Assembly: GCA_028820215.1 (NCBI GenBank)
Contig: JAPPKD010000063.1
Span: 1 to 52,640 of the forward strand
DNA length: 52,640 nucleotides
Direction: 5' to 3'
Source: Spirochaetaceae bacterium
GTDB lineage: Bacteria > Spirochaetota > Spirochaetia > SZUA-6 > Bin103
Part shown: piece after piece, positions 1 through 10,053 of the stretch
How positions within the stretch are numbered: position 1 is the stretch's first letter
How the letters are laid out: every line of letters begins with the position of its first letter
Position numbers and translations under genes: made by a program
Notes under the pieces: model-generated
Seen by the model: only the letters and a program-made list of their open reading frames with translations
Database searches by the model: none
Told to the model about the DNA's origin: nothing

Positions 1-1
1 C

Positions 2-49
2 CAGGCGGCGCACACGCGGTTCGTCAACGAGATCGGCGACTACCGCTGA
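2..49 (+). CDS. C-terminal end of an unidentified protein (partial)
   Basis: An open frame enters from the left edge and ends at TGA 47-49, giving a tail ending in ...FVNEIGDYR. Fifteen residues are too few to assign a family. It is followed by a strong hairpin and then by a gene on the same strand, so it is probably the last codons of an upstream gene. Confidence 0.45.
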   Translation, partial: QAAHTRFVNEIGDYR

Positions 50-79
50 TCGATCGTCGCATCGAATCGGATCGTGACC

Positions 80-109
80 GGGAGCTGCCGCGGCGGCGCG
101 GCAGCTCCC
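80..109. terminator. Hairpin resembling a transcription terminator
   Basis: A perfect 13-base inverted repeat (GGGAGCTGCCGCG, 80-92, and its complement, 97-109) encloses a 4-base GCGG loop. No T-run follows, so it is an I-shaped, GC-rich terminator candidate. It lies 30 bases after the stop of the partial upstream gene and just before the ribosome-binding site of the next gene. Confidence 0.6.
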
Positions 110-135
110 CGTTCACAAATAGGTGATCATGGGAG

Positions 136-1563
136 ATGGCTGCTTTCGTTCGGATGACGACCGGCCAGCGGTTCGCGGTCGAGCCCGAGCGCCGGGTGCC
201 GGTGGCTGCCGAGGTGGACGTGGTGGTGGCCGGATCGGGGATCTCCGGCATGTTCGCCGCGCTGCGCTGCGGGCGCGCCGGCCTGCGCACGCTGCTGATC
301 GATCGCCTGGGCGCTCTTGGCGGCAACATGGGACCGGGCATGGTGGTCGGCGGCAGCTTCGCGGGCGAAGCCGGCGTCACCTTGATCGGCGGCCTGCACG
401 GGATCCCCAGGGAGTTGCTGGAGCGGGTTGAGGCGCGCCGCGTGCACCCGGCCGGCATCGACGTGGATCCGGAGCGCAGCAACTACGCCGAGGACGTGCT
501 GCTGGTCTCGGCGGTGGCGACCGAGATGATGGCCGAGGCCGGAGTCTCCCTGCTGCTCGGCACGACGATCGCCGATCCCATCGTGGCATCCGGCGACGGC
601 GGTGAGCCGCGGGTGGCGGGGCTGTTCACGGAGAACAAGAACGGACGGCAGGCGGTACGGACGCGCGTGGTCATCGATGCTACCGGCGACGGGGCGGTCG
701 CCGCGCGCGCCGGCTGTCCGATGGTTCGAGAGGTCGCGCCCAATCCGGCCTGGGCCGACTCGAAGATCGTCCGGCCGGGCAGCAATGAGGGCGACCCGCT
801 CCACAACAACATGGGCATCTACCTGCTGGTCAACGGCATCGACTGGTCCGCGGGCGGCGACGCGCTCAACCGGACCGGCATCAATACCAGGCTGCCACCC
901 ATGCAGCGCGCGCATGTCGACGGCGGTGGCGAAGTGACGCTGCGGGCATCAGCCGGACGGCGGATGGACGGCGTGTTGGGCGTCGCGATCACACTGCAAG
1001 GAGCGATCGATTCCGGCGACAGCAGCCATGTGACGCAGGCGGAGACGCTGATGCGGGGGTTTGCGTTGCAGTGCGCCGAGCGGCTGCGACGAAGCGCCCC
1101 GGGCTGCGAGCGCTGCTACGCGCTGCACCTGTCGCCCGTGGTCGGGGCGCGCGGCGGCCCGTGCATCGACGGCGAGTACACGCTCACGGTCGAGGACCAC
1201 GAAAACGGCGAGCGCTTCGACGACGTGCTGTTCGTGAACGTCCACGAAGGCCGTCCGCCGCACGCGGGCGCGGTAGAGGGCTGCGACGTCCCCTACCGCT
1301 GCCTGTTGCCGCGGGGCGTCGACAACCTGCTGGTGGTCGGTCGCGGCGCCGCCTACATCCGCCGCGGGCACGACCCGACCGGGATGCGCGCCCGGCCGCT
1401 GGTGATGGTGCTCGGCCAGGCGGCCGGCGTGGCCGCGACGCTCGCGATCGAGTCGAGCACCACGGTGAAGGGGGTCGAGCGCCGCGAGTTGCAGCGCCGC
1501 CTCCTCGCTGACGGCTTCCACCTTGGCGATGCCGATCGCCTTCGCGAACTGGGATTGTCCTGA
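136..1563 (+). CDS. FAD-dependent oxidoreductase (FAD_oxidored family)
   Basis: The 475-residue product opens with a Rossmann dinucleotide fold: VVVAGSGISGMFAAL near residues 29-43 carries GxGxxG, followed by an acidic residue ending the second strand (LLID). A second FAD motif (VVIDATGDGAVAARAG) is in the middle, and a C-terminal LLVVGRGAAYI...GMRARPLVMVLGQAAG segment is typical of the family. The start is set by AGGTGA at 121-126, nine bases upstream; ATG at 154 is a weaker alternative. There is no signal peptide, so it is probably cytoplasmic. Relatives often sit in sugar- or polysaccharide-degradation clusters and their substrates are mostly unknown. It stands alone between a hairpin and a decayed toxin-antitoxin locus. 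Family assignment is firm; the substrate is unknown. Confidence 0.85.
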   Translation: MAAFVRMTTGQRFAVEPERRVPVAAEVDVVVAGSGISGMFAALRCGRAGLRTLLIDRLGALGGNMGPGMVVGGSFAGEAGVTLIGGLHGIPRELLERVEARRVHPAGIDVDPERSNYAEDVLLVSAVATEMMAEAGVSLLLGTTIADPIVASGDGGEPRVAGLFTENKNGRQAVRTRVVIDATGDGAVAARAGCPMVREVAPNPAWADSKIVRPGSNEGDPLHNNMGIYLLVNGIDWSAGGDALNRTGINTRLPPMQRAHVDGGGEVTLRASAGRRMDGVLGVAITLQGAIDSGDSSHVTQAETLMRGFALQCAERLRRSAPGCERCYALHLSPVVGARGGPCIDGEYTLTVEDHENGERFDDVLFVNVHEGRPPHAGAVEGCDVPYRCLLPRGVDNLLVVGRGAAYIRRGHDPTGMRARPLVMVLGQAAGVAATLAIESSTTVKGVERRELQRRLLADGFHLGDADRLRELGLS

Positions 1564-1635
1564 CGCGGGCGCGGCCCGTTCGGATGTCGTTGGCTACACG
1601 TGAGATGCCGGCATCCGTGATACACTTTCCGGGCG

Positions 1636-1959
1636 ATGTTCCCGACGGACGGGACGGTTTCCAGGGATTGCGTGGTGCAGCGCATTGGCAGGCTGTTCTG
1701 GGATCGGCCACTCGTTCCGGCCCACCTCGATGAGTATCCCGGATGGGTGGTCTCCAGGGTCATCCACTACGGGGACCTGGACGACGTCCGCGGGCTCGCG
1801 AAGATCATGGGGAGGCGCGCGTTCCTGGAGACGATCGCCGGTCTCGGAACGCTTTCGCCGAAGGTGGCCGCGCTCTGGGACGCCATTCTGAAGCTGGAGG
1901 GTATCCCATGCACGAGGAAGCGCTCCCCGAAGCGAGCAGCGATCTCCTGGCCTCCTTGA
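1636..1959 (+). CDS. AbiEi-like antitoxin, DUF6922 type
   Basis: The 107-residue product carries FWDRPLVPAHLDEYPGWV, then RVIHYGDLDDVR and LSPKVAALWDAIL, ending in EGIPCTRKR. This is the layout of small DUF6922 proteins encoded just upstream of AbiEii/AbiGii-type nucleotidyltransferase toxins. A TACACT -10-like hexamer lies at 1621-1626, nine bases before the ATG, with no Shine-Dalgarno sequence. The gene overlaps the start of the toxin gene (ATG 1908) by 52 bases, as expected of a coupled pair. The toxin gene is broken, so this intact-looking antitoxin is orphaned. Family call from conserved motifs; activity untested. Confidence 0.65.
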   Translation: MFPTDGTVSRDCVVQRIGRLFWDRPLVPAHLDEYPGWVVSRVIHYGDLDDVRGLAKIMGRRAFLETIAGLGTLSPKVAALWDAILKLEGIPCTRKRSPKRAAISWPP

Positions 1960-2195
1960 CGGCCGTCGGCGGCGACGAGCTTTGCGGCTGGGTGCTTGCC
2001 GGCGTTTCCGACGGCCCCGTTCCGGTTCTTCGCCGTTGCCGATCGTCGGGACATCGCCCTGATGAAACTGCTGGCGGTCAACAATCGAGGAAGCCGGAAG
2101 GACTTCGTCGATCTCTACGAGATCCTCCGGACGGGAGGAGCAACCCTGAGTGACTACCTGGAGATGCTTTCGCGGAGGCTCCAGGGTGTCATGCG
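1908..2195 (+). pseudogene. Decayed AbiEii/AbiGii-type nucleotidyltransferase toxin gene
   Basis: The frame starting at ATG 1908 (MHEEALPEASSDLL...GWVLAG) matches the N-terminus of these toxins up to the point where GGTALALQ-like residues should follow. The frame then shifts. From about 2026 a different frame reads FFAVADRRDIALMKLLAVNNRG, then SRKDFVDLYEIL, the typical C-terminal region. The central nucleotidyltransferase core (about 100 residues, including the G-S and D-x-D motifs) is missing. This is an internal deletion plus frameshift, so the toxin is inactive. Confidence 0.7.
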
Positions 2196-2202
2196 TCGTT
2201 CC

Positions 2203-2262
2203 CCGGTCCCCGCTCAGCGGCTGGCCGCCCGCGGGAAGCCGCGCCGCATCAACTCCAGCGAG
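2203..2262 (-). pseudogene. Short relic of a thuA 3' end
   Basis: On the minus strand this segment reads ...SLELMRRGFPRAASR-stop (TGA at 2216-2214). It aligns with the end of the intact thuA gene (LELMRRGFLWAARG-stop). By hand count, bases 2223-2258 match 5331-5366 at 33 of 36 positions, and weaker similarity continues past the stop. It lies directly downstream of typA in the same orientation as the intact gene 3.1 kb away. It is probably the residue of a duplication or recombination event. Confidence 0.55.
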
Positions 2263-2279
2263 GTGGGGATAGGCGGGCG

Positions 2280-4076
<1,797 letters not shown>

Positions 4077-4219
4077 GCGTCGGGCACGAATGTGCTAACC
4101 GCGGCAGCTCTTCGCCAAGCCCGGTCGCAGCAGTGAGCAGCGGCGTGGCGCGGGTACCACGGCCTTCCGAGCCGGGGTGCTCGCCAGGGTCTTGAGATCG
4201 ACCGGGATTGACCGTCCCG

Positions 4220-5299
4220 TCACCCCGGGCGGCCGGGCCGGGAGTCGATCGGGATCTGAGCGCGCTCGGCCGCTGCGCGGTCGAACGCCGCCATCACCTC
4301 AAGCACGTGCTGCGCGAGCTCGCCGCTGCATCGATGCGGCGTCCCGGAGCGCAGCCCGATGCACATATCCGCCAGACCGATGCTGCGCGCGTTCTCGGTC
4401 GGTCCGGCGCCCAGCGGCACTTCCGTCCACTCGCCGCCGGGATCGGCCACCGCGACCGGTCCGCCGAAGCCGTTGGGATCCGGGGCGGAGATGCTGCCCG
4501 CGGTGCCGAACAGCTCCAGGCGCGGATGGGAGTGCCGCCACACGTCGAAGCTCAGGGCGATGGTGGCGATGCATCCGCTCGCGAACTCCAGCGTGCCGGA
4601 CACGTGGGTGTCCACCTGTACCGGCACGGCCGCCCCGGCGTTCGGCCCCGACCCTACGGTGCGCGTCTCCAGGGCCCGGCCGGTCATGGCCGTGACCGCC
4701 CGCACGGGTCCCAGCGCGTGCACCAGCGCGGTCAGGTAGTAGGGCCCCATATCGAAGTGCGGCCCACCTCCCGGCTCATAAAAGAAGGCGGGACCGGGAT
4801 GCCAGCCCTCGTGCCCGTGCCCCATCCAGATCGCCGACGCCGCCACCACGCGGCCGATGCGCCCGGCGTCGACCAGCGCGCGGACCGTCTGGTGGCCGGC
4901 GCCAAGGAACGTGTCGGGCGCGCTGCCGACGCGCAGTCCGCGCTCGCGCGCGGCGGCCAGCACCTCGGCCCCGGCTGACGGGTCGACGGCAAATGGCTTC
5001 TCGCAATAGACGTGCTTGCCGGCCTCGAGCGCCGCCAGGTTCACCGGAGCGTGCGCGCCCGGCACGGTCAGGTTGAGGATTGCCTCGATATCGTCACGCG
5101 CGAGCAGCGCGTCGACGCCCGTCGCCTGCAGCCCGAACTCGGCGCCGACGCGCTCCGCGGCCGCATGGTCGATGTCCGCACAGGCGATCATGTCGAGCAC
5201 CGGATAGTCCCGCGCCGCCGTGAGATACGCCGAACTGATCTTCCCGCAGCCGATCACGCCGATACGCACCGGTGCCATGTCAGGTCCCGCGTGTGTCAT
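4220..5299 (-). CDS. Gfo/Idh/MocA-family NAD(P)-dependent oxidoreductase
   Basis: The 359-residue product has an N-terminal Rossmann fold (RIGVIGCGKISSAYL) and the family-defining EKPF motif (HVYCEKPFAVD), whose lysine is part of the active site. The C-terminal alpha/beta domain carries GGGPHFDMGPYYLTALVHALG. Family members oxidise or reduce sugars, inositols and related polyols in the cytoplasm. The start at 5299 is preceded by GGGAG with a 6-base spacer; ATG at 5278 is an alternative. It lies 22 bases downstream of a ThuA-domain gene on the same strand. ThuA and Gfo/Idh proteins are commonly encoded together in sugar-utilisation clusters, so a two-gene operon is likely. Specific substrate not deducible. 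Confidence 0.9.
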   Translation of the reverse strand: MTHAGPDMAPVRIGVIGCGKISSAYLTAARDYPVLDMIACADIDHAAAERVGAEFGLQATGVDALLARDDIEAILNLTVPGAHAPVNLAALEAGKHVYCEKPFAVDPSAGAEVLAAARERGLRVGSAPDTFLGAGHQTVRALVDAGRIGRVVAASAIWMGHGHEGWHPGPAFFYEPGGGPHFDMGPYYLTALVHALGPVRAVTAMTGRALETRTVGSGPNAGAAVPVQVDTHVSGTLEFASGCIATIALSFDVWRHSHPRLELFGTAGSISAPDPNGFGGPVAVADPGGEWTEVPLGAGPTENARSIGLADMCIGLRSGTPHRCSGELAQHVLEVMAAFDRAAAERAQIPIDSRPGRPG

Positions 5300-5321
5300 G
5301 CGCTACTCCCGGATCCCGCGC

Positions 5322-5993
5322 TCAGCCGCGGGCCGCCCACAGGAAGCCGCGCCGCATCAGCTCCAGGGGAGCAGGGGCGGCGATCACGTCGGCGTGGTGG
5401 CCGAGCGAGTTGTAGAAGACGCGGCCGGCACCCCACCGCTTGGTCCACACCACCGGCATGTCCACGGCGCCGTTGGCGGCGTGCGGGCCGTCAACGACCG
5501 GGAACCGCGTCGTGGCAAGCACCTCCACCGCCGGGTCCACGTGCAGGTAATACTGCTCCGAGCACACGGCGAAGTCAGCGATCCCGTCGGTGATACCGCT
5601 GGACGAGGCGCGGACGTTGACCGTGTACTCGACCCCGTCCCCGCCCGGGTGATCGACCCAGTTGCCTCCGGTGATGAACTGCCAGAGCGTGGAGTTGCGG
5701 AAGGCGTCGCACATGCCGCCGTGGCAGCCGGCCATGCCGACGCCTCCGGCCACCGCCGCGGAAACCGCCTCGACCTGCTCCCTGTCGATGGTGCCCATGG
5801 TCCAGATCGGGACCAGCAGGTGGATCCGGCCCATCAGCCCTGCATCCCCCAACGACTCCAGGCGGTCGGAGACGGTAACGGCGAAGCCTTCGCGTTCCAG
5901 CACTTGCCGGAACACCTCGCTCACCTTCCCGGGCTCGTGGCCGTCCCAGCCACCCTGCACGATCAGCGCTTCGCGCTGCGTCGCGGCGTTCAC
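5322..5993 (-). CDS. ThuA-domain protein (trehalose-utilisation family)
   Basis: The 223-residue protein has the class-I glutamine-amidotransferase-like fold typical of ThuA: EALIVQGGWDGHEP at the N-terminus, a GMAGCHGG turn in the position of the nucleophile elbow, then FITGGNWVDHPGG, and the C-terminal RVFYNSLGHHADV with a histidine. Translation starts at GTG 5993 with GGAGG five bases upstream. ThuA proteins act in disaccharide and sugar utilisation, probably with neighbouring oxidoreductases; the exact reaction is poorly defined. It is first in a pair with the Gfo/Idh gene and divergent from the SMP-30 gene, with only 44 bases between. A second, relic copy of its 3' end occurs at 2203-2262. 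Confidence 0.88.
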   Translation of the reverse strand: MNAATQREALIVQGGWDGHEPGKVSEVFRQVLEREGFAVTVSDRLESLGDAGLMGRIHLLVPIWTMGTIDREQVEAVSAAVAGGVGMAGCHGGMCDAFRNSTLWQFITGGNWVDHPGGDGVEYTVNVRASSSGITDGIADFAVCSEQYYLHVDPAVEVLATTRFPVVDGPHAANGAVDMPVVWTKRWGAGRVFYNSLGHHADVIAAPAPLELMRRGFLWAARG

Positions 5994-6007
5994 CGCGGCC
6001 TCCGTGC

Positions 6008-6030
6008 TATAACCGACGGTGCAATGAGGG
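6008..6030 (+). promoter_or_regulatory. Candidate -10 (TATAAC) and ribosome-binding site for the SMP-30 gene
   Basis: TATAAC occupies 6008-6013, and GAGGG at 6026-6030 lies seven bases before ATG 6038. No convincing -35 is visible; it would fall inside the divergent thuA start. This start has a short leader, unlike several leaderless-looking starts elsewhere in the window. Confidence 0.4.
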
Positions 6031-6037
6031 CACGTAC

Positions 6038-6916
6038 ATGAGTGAAGTCGAAGTGATCGTCGATCGCCGATGCCTGGTGGGCGAGGGAGCCCTCTGGGAT
6101 GCGCGCCGCCGACATCTCCTGTGGGTGGATATTCTGGGTCATCTGCTGTTCATCTACGACCCGGAGACAGGAAAGAATCGCGAGATCAACCTGCTGCAGG
6201 CCGTCGGAACGGTTGTACCACGGACTGCCGGCGGTGTCGTGGTCGCCCTGCACAACGGCTTTGCCTTCGTCGACCTGGACACCGAGCGGATGACGCCCAT
6301 TGCCGACCCGGAGGCCGACATTCCCGGAAACCGCTTCAACGACGGCAAGTGCGACCCGGCCGGGCGGCTGTGGGCCGGCACCATGGCTTTCGACGGCATG
6401 CGCGAACGGGAGCAGGGATCGCTGTACAGCCTGGACACCGACGGGACGGTCACCTGGAAGCTCGGCCGCATCAGCATCTCCAACGGCATCGTCTGGAGCG
6501 CCGATGCGCGCACCATGTACTACATCGACACCGTCAAGAACGACGTGCGCGCCTTCGACTACGACCTGGACACCGGCTCGATCGCCAACGAGCGGGTGAC
6601 ATGCCGCCACGACGGTGAAGGCCACTTCGACGGCATGACCCTGGATGACGAAGGAATGGTGTGGATCGCCATCTTCGGCGGCGGAGCGGTGAAGCGTTAC
6701 AACCCGGAGACCGGCGAGCACCTTGCCACCATCGAGCTGCCGGTGAGTTGCGTGACCTCGTGCGCGTTCGGCGGGCCGGATCTGGATCAGCTCTACATCA
6801 CCTCGGCTTCGTACCGCCTGACAGCTACCGAGCTGGCCGGGCAGCCGCTGGCCGGATCGCTGTTCCGGGCCGTCCCGGGCGTGCGCGGCGTGCCGGCCTT
6901 CGAGTACGCGGGGTAG
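6038..6916 (+). CDS. SMP-30/gluconolactonase-family lactonase
   Basis: The 292-residue six-bladed propeller protein hydrolyses sugar lactones, such as glucono- or other aldonolactones, to the acids using a divalent metal. Visible metal-site signatures are the N-terminal LVGEGALWD glutamate, GNRFNDGKCDPAGRLWAGTM, ISNGIVWSADARTMYY and FDGMTLDDEGMVWIAIFGG, which supply the E/N/N/D ligand set. There is no signal peptide. It is followed four bases later by an enolase-superfamily gene on the same strand. A lactonase feeding an acid-sugar dehydratase is the classic order of a non-phosphorylative sugar pathway. The family is clear; which lactone it uses is not. Confidence 0.92.
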   Translation: MSEVEVIVDRRCLVGEGALWDARRRHLLWVDILGHLLFIYDPETGKNREINLLQAVGTVVPRTAGGVVVALHNGFAFVDLDTERMTPIADPEADIPGNRFNDGKCDPAGRLWAGTMAFDGMREREQGSLYSLDTDGTVTWKLGRISISNGIVWSADARTMYYIDTVKNDVRAFDYDLDTGSIANERVTCRHDGEGHFDGMTLDDEGMVWIAIFGGGAVKRYNPETGEHLATIELPVSCVTSCAFGGPDLDQLYITSASYRLTATELAGQPLAGSLFRAVPGVRGVPAFEYAG

Positions 6917-6920
6917 CGCC

Positions 6921-8081
6921 ATGGCAGATCCCATCATCACTTCCCTGGAGCTGATCGACTTCTCCTACGAGCAGCGCGAGCTGGGAACCGACTACCACAT
7001 GTTTAACCAGGTATACGTCCCGGGGGCGCGCCTGCAGGCCGGCGGCACGATTCTGGTGGTCCACAGCGATGCCGGCATCTCGGGCTCCTGTGCCGGGATC
7101 CAGCCGGTGGACGTCGCGGTGATTCCTCGCCTGTGGCCGTTCCTCAAGGGCCGCAACGCGCTGGAGCGGGAGTTCATCTACGACGAGATCAAGCGCGCCC
7201 AGCGCCAGAATGCCCGCATCGGCGTGGCGCCGGTGGACATCGCCCTCTGGGACCTGGCCGGGCGGCTGCTGGACCAGCCGATCTACCGGCTGCTCGGCGG
7301 GTGGAAGGAGTCGGTCCCGTGCTATGCCTCCACCTACCACGGCGACGAGAACGGCGGCCTCGACAGCCCGCAGGCGTTCGCGGACTTCGCCGTGCAGTGC
7401 CGGGACATGGGCTACCCGGCGTTCAAGATCCACGGCTGGGGGCAGGGGCCGGTGAGCCGCGAGGTGGACAACGTGCTGGCCGTGCGCCGCGCGGTCGGCG
7501 CCGAGATGGACCTGATGCTCGACCCCGCGTGCGAGCTGCGCACCTTCGCGGACGCGGTCAAGGTCGGCCACGCCTGCGACGACGCCCGCTACTACTGGTA
7601 CGAGGATCCGTTCCGCGACGGCGGCATTTCGCAGTTCGCGCACCGCAAGCTGCGCCAGCTCATCCGCACGCCTCTGCTGATGACCGAGCACGTGCGCACC
7701 CTGGAGCCGCACATCGACTTCGCCCTGGCCGATGCCACCGATTTCGTGCGCGGCGACGTGGGCTACGACGGCATCACCGGCGTGGTCAAGCTCGCGCACG
7801 CCGCCGAGGCGCTGGGCATCGACATCGAGTTCCACGGTCCCGGCCCAGCGCAGCGGCAGTGCATGGCGGCGATCCGCAACACCAACTACTACGAGCTGGG
7901 GCTCGTTCATCCCAAGGTTCCGGCGGCCCGGAATGCCGGGTTGTACACCGACTACTCGGACGCGCTCGACGCCATCGACGACCGGGGCCACGTGCCGGTG
8001 CCGACCGGCCCCGGCCTGGGCGTGGAGATCGACTGGGACTGGGTGCGCGCGCACGAGACCGCGCGGCGCGTCCTGGACTGA
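6921..8081 (+). CDS. Enolase-superfamily sugar-acid dehydratase (mandelate racemase-like)
   Basis: The 386-residue protein has the N-terminal capping domain and a TIM-barrel with recognisable catalytic positions. There is a K-x-H pair (FKIHGWG, K169/H171). Metal-ligand candidates are D201 (LMLDPACE), E228 (WYEDPF) and E256 (MTEHV). D279 (RGDVGYDG) pairs with a probable catalytic H305 (EFHGPGPA). This is the mandelate-racemase-type layout, whose members mostly dehydrate aldonic or aldaric acids to 2-keto-3-deoxy acids. It is encoded four bases after an SMP-30 lactonase, consistent with acting on the acid that enzyme releases. It is one of three divergent enolase-superfamily genes in this window. 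Exact sugar acid unknown. Confidence 0.9.
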   Translation: MADPIITSLELIDFSYEQRELGTDYHMFNQVYVPGARLQAGGTILVVHSDAGISGSCAGIQPVDVAVIPRLWPFLKGRNALEREFIYDEIKRAQRQNARIGVAPVDIALWDLAGRLLDQPIYRLLGGWKESVPCYASTYHGDENGGLDSPQAFADFAVQCRDMGYPAFKIHGWGQGPVSREVDNVLAVRRAVGAEMDLMLDPACELRTFADAVKVGHACDDARYYWYEDPFRDGGISQFAHRKLRQLIRTPLLMTEHVRTLEPHIDFALADATDFVRGDVGYDGITGVVKLAHAAEALGIDIEFHGPGPAQRQCMAAIRNTNYYELGLVHPKVPAARNAGLYTDYSDALDAIDDRGHVPVPTGPGLGVEIDWDWVRAHETARRVLD

Positions 8082-8792
8082 TCAGTAGCACGCACCCATC
8101 GGGAACCTGAAGAACACCTTCTGGCCGCGTTCGAGAAAGGCGGGGGCATCGACCGGGTACTCCACGCTGCAGAGAATTCCGCGCCGGTGCTCCGCGTAGT
8201 CGACGAACCGTTTCGTCAGCGAGGCATCTCCGTATTCCCTGGTGATGGCGCGCCCGGTACGGCTGCAGCCCTTCTGCTGCAGGTACTGGATCAGCGTCGC
8301 GATGGGGGTGCGCGGCAGTTCGGCGGCGTCCGCGGGAGCGATCGCGAAATAGGTGTTGAGGGGCACCTCGGAGATGCAGTAATCGGCGCCGTCATCCCGG
8401 TCGATGACGACGTTCGCTCCAAGCAGCTCTGGGGTGATCCTCACCCCGAGACTCCGGGTCAACAGGTGACATTCGTACGAGGAAACGGCGAAGATCTGGC
8501 GCCGGTTCACGATGGCCGTGCCGGTCTCCTTGTAGAGCGGTGCTTCCCGCCCGGTGGAGGGTCTGGTGAGGCCGCGGTGACGGTCTCCCGCGATGCCGTG
8601 ACAGTCGACGGCGAGCCGGTCGACCTGTTGCGTGACCGAATGGCCACCGGGATTGCTTGCCATGTCCTGGTCGTCGTTCGGCGCCAGAACGGCGCGGATG
8701 ACGCCGACTTCAGGGATGTTGGCCGTCTCCCACTTGTGCAGGTTCGCCCGTTGCTGCGCGATGAAGTCGGCCAGATCGTCATGAAAGAGCAT
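8082..8792 (-). CDS. MOSC-domain-like protein
   Basis: The 236-residue protein contains VDCHGIAGDRHRGLTR, then an RQIFAVSSYECHLL segment, GVRITPELLGANVVID, and a late KGCSRTGRAI. These match the beta-barrel MOSC fold, which binds sulfur or molybdenum-cofactor-linked ligands through cysteines; C-x-x-C-like spacing is only partly visible. The start is set by the upstream amine-oxidase stop: the two share one base in TGATG (8794-8790), indicating translational coupling. A longer upstream start would run into that gene. It is last in a pdxH / amine oxidase / MOSC group. Family call is moderately strong; function unknown. Confidence 0.7.
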   Translation of the reverse strand: MLFHDDLADFIAQQRANLHKWETANIPEVGVIRAVLAPNDDQDMASNPGGHSVTQQVDRLAVDCHGIAGDRHRGLTRPSTGREAPLYKETGTAIVNRRQIFAVSSYECHLLTRSLGVRITPELLGANVVIDRDDGADYCISEVPLNTYFAIAPADAAELPRTPIATLIQYLQQKGCSRTGRAITREYGDASLTKRFVDYAEHRRGILCSVEYPVDAPAFLERGQKVFFRFPMGACY

Positions 8793-9991
8793 CAGTCGTC
8801 CACTTCGGGGAGGTGGCAGCGGGCTGCCTCGGTGCCGTGCGCCAGGGTGATTTCCGGACGCCACCGGAATCTGCCGAGCGCGGGGTTGTCCACGCCCGTG
8901 GCCGCGTCAGCGATCAGTCCACCGAGCACCGGCGCGAACTTGAATCCGTGGCCGCTGCCGCCGCCGGCGACGGTCAGTCCGACCCGTTCCGGGTCGCGTG
9001 CGATCCAGAAGTCCTCGTCCTGCGTGTCGGCGTACAGGCACAGGCGGGTGTACACCACGGGGGCGTCGGCCAGGGCCGGAAAGGTGTCGTAAAGAAACCG
9101 GCGGAGGCGTGTTTCCGTTCCGGCGGCGAGGTGCCGCGGAGCGTCGGGGTCGATCGGTCGGCCGAGCGCGTGGGAGCCGATCTTGACCACGCCCTGTGGG
9201 TTGACCGGAAAGCCGTAGTAGCCGGTGCGCGCCACGTCGGCCGTGAACGTCGGGAACCGCTCAGCCTGGAACAGGGCGGGGTCGGCGGGACGCAGGTGGA
9301 ACACCGGGTGGCCGCTCGCGCGAATCGCGCCCGAAACCGGTGGGTGCAAGATGCCCGCCCAGGCGCCGGTGGCCAGCACCACGGCGTCGGCTTCAAGGTC
9401 CTGGCCCTGGTCGGTGCGCACGCCGCGGACGCCGCCGGCTCGTTCGATCAGCGCCGTCATGCGGGTGCCCTCGCGCACCGTGACTCCCTCGCCAAGCGCC
9501 CGCCGCGCGAGCCTATCGACTACCTTGCCACTCTCCGCGTAACCGCCCTTGTGATGGTAGAAGCCGTCGACGAAGCGGCCGGTGCTCCACGCGGGGTAGC
9601 GGTTGGTGATGGTAGCCGCGTCCATGCGCTCGGGCCGGTGGGAGCGGTCCAGGAGCGTGCGGTAGCTGTCGTGCTCGAAGCCGCCGGGCGCCATCGGATC
9701 GCGGGTGACCATCAGCACGCCGCTCTCGTGGTAGAGCGGCCCGGTGCCGTCCGCCGCCCAGCGCTCGTTCCAGCGCAGCCAGCCAGCGTGAGCTTCCTCC
9801 ATGAGCGCCATGTAGTCCCGGTCGGGGCCGTACTCCATGCGTACGACCTTGCTGATGTCGGTGCTGGCGGCCAGCGGCGCCGGGATCGGGCCCGGGTCGA
9901 GCAGGGTCACCGCGTGGCCGCGGGCGCGTAGCTCCAGTGCCGCGGTGACGCCGAAGATGCCGGCGCCGACGACGATGAACCGGTCCGCCAT
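8792..9991 (-). CDS. FAD-dependent amine oxidase of the monomeric sarcosine oxidase / DAO family
   Basis: The 399-residue flavoprotein starts MADRFIVVGAGIFGVTAALELRA with the GxGxxG dinucleotide fold. Near the C-terminus, CLYADTQDEDFWI matches the region of monomeric sarcosine oxidase and N-methyl-tryptophan oxidase that carries the cysteine covalently linked to FAD. GSGHGFKFAPVLGGLIADAA matches their FAD-binding tail. These enzymes oxidise N-methyl amino acids, releasing formaldehyde and hydrogen peroxide. The frame is open far upstream into pdxH, but the Rossmann motif fixes the start at ATG 9991. It follows pdxH by 62 bases and overlaps the MOSC gene by one base. The substrate amine cannot be deduced. 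Confidence 0.9.
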   Translation of the reverse strand: MADRFIVVGAGIFGVTAALELRARGHAVTLLDPGPIPAPLAASTDISKVVRMEYGPDRDYMALMEEAHAGWLRWNERWAADGTGPLYHESGVLMVTRDPMAPGGFEHDSYRTLLDRSHRPERMDAATITNRYPAWSTGRFVDGFYHHKGGYAESGKVVDRLARRALGEGVTVREGTRMTALIERAGGVRGVRTDQGQDLEADAVVLATGAWAGILHPPVSGAIRASGHPVFHLRPADPALFQAERFPTFTADVARTGYYGFPVNPQGVVKIGSHALGRPIDPDAPRHLAAGTETRLRRFLYDTFPALADAPVVYTRLCLYADTQDEDFWIARDPERVGLTVAGGGSGHGFKFAPVLGGLIADAATGVDNPALGRFRWRPEITLAHGTEAARCHLPEVDD

Positions 9992-10053
9992 TCCGTGGCA
10001 GCATGCCACGAACGCGAGCGATGCGAGTGATCGACGGGTCGGGGGATGTCTCC

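Noticed and set aside
4203..4219. CGGGA...TCCCG hairpin downstream of the Gfo/Idh gene as a terminator
   Set aside because: A five-base stem with a seven-base loop is weak in a GC-rich sequence and has no supporting T-run.
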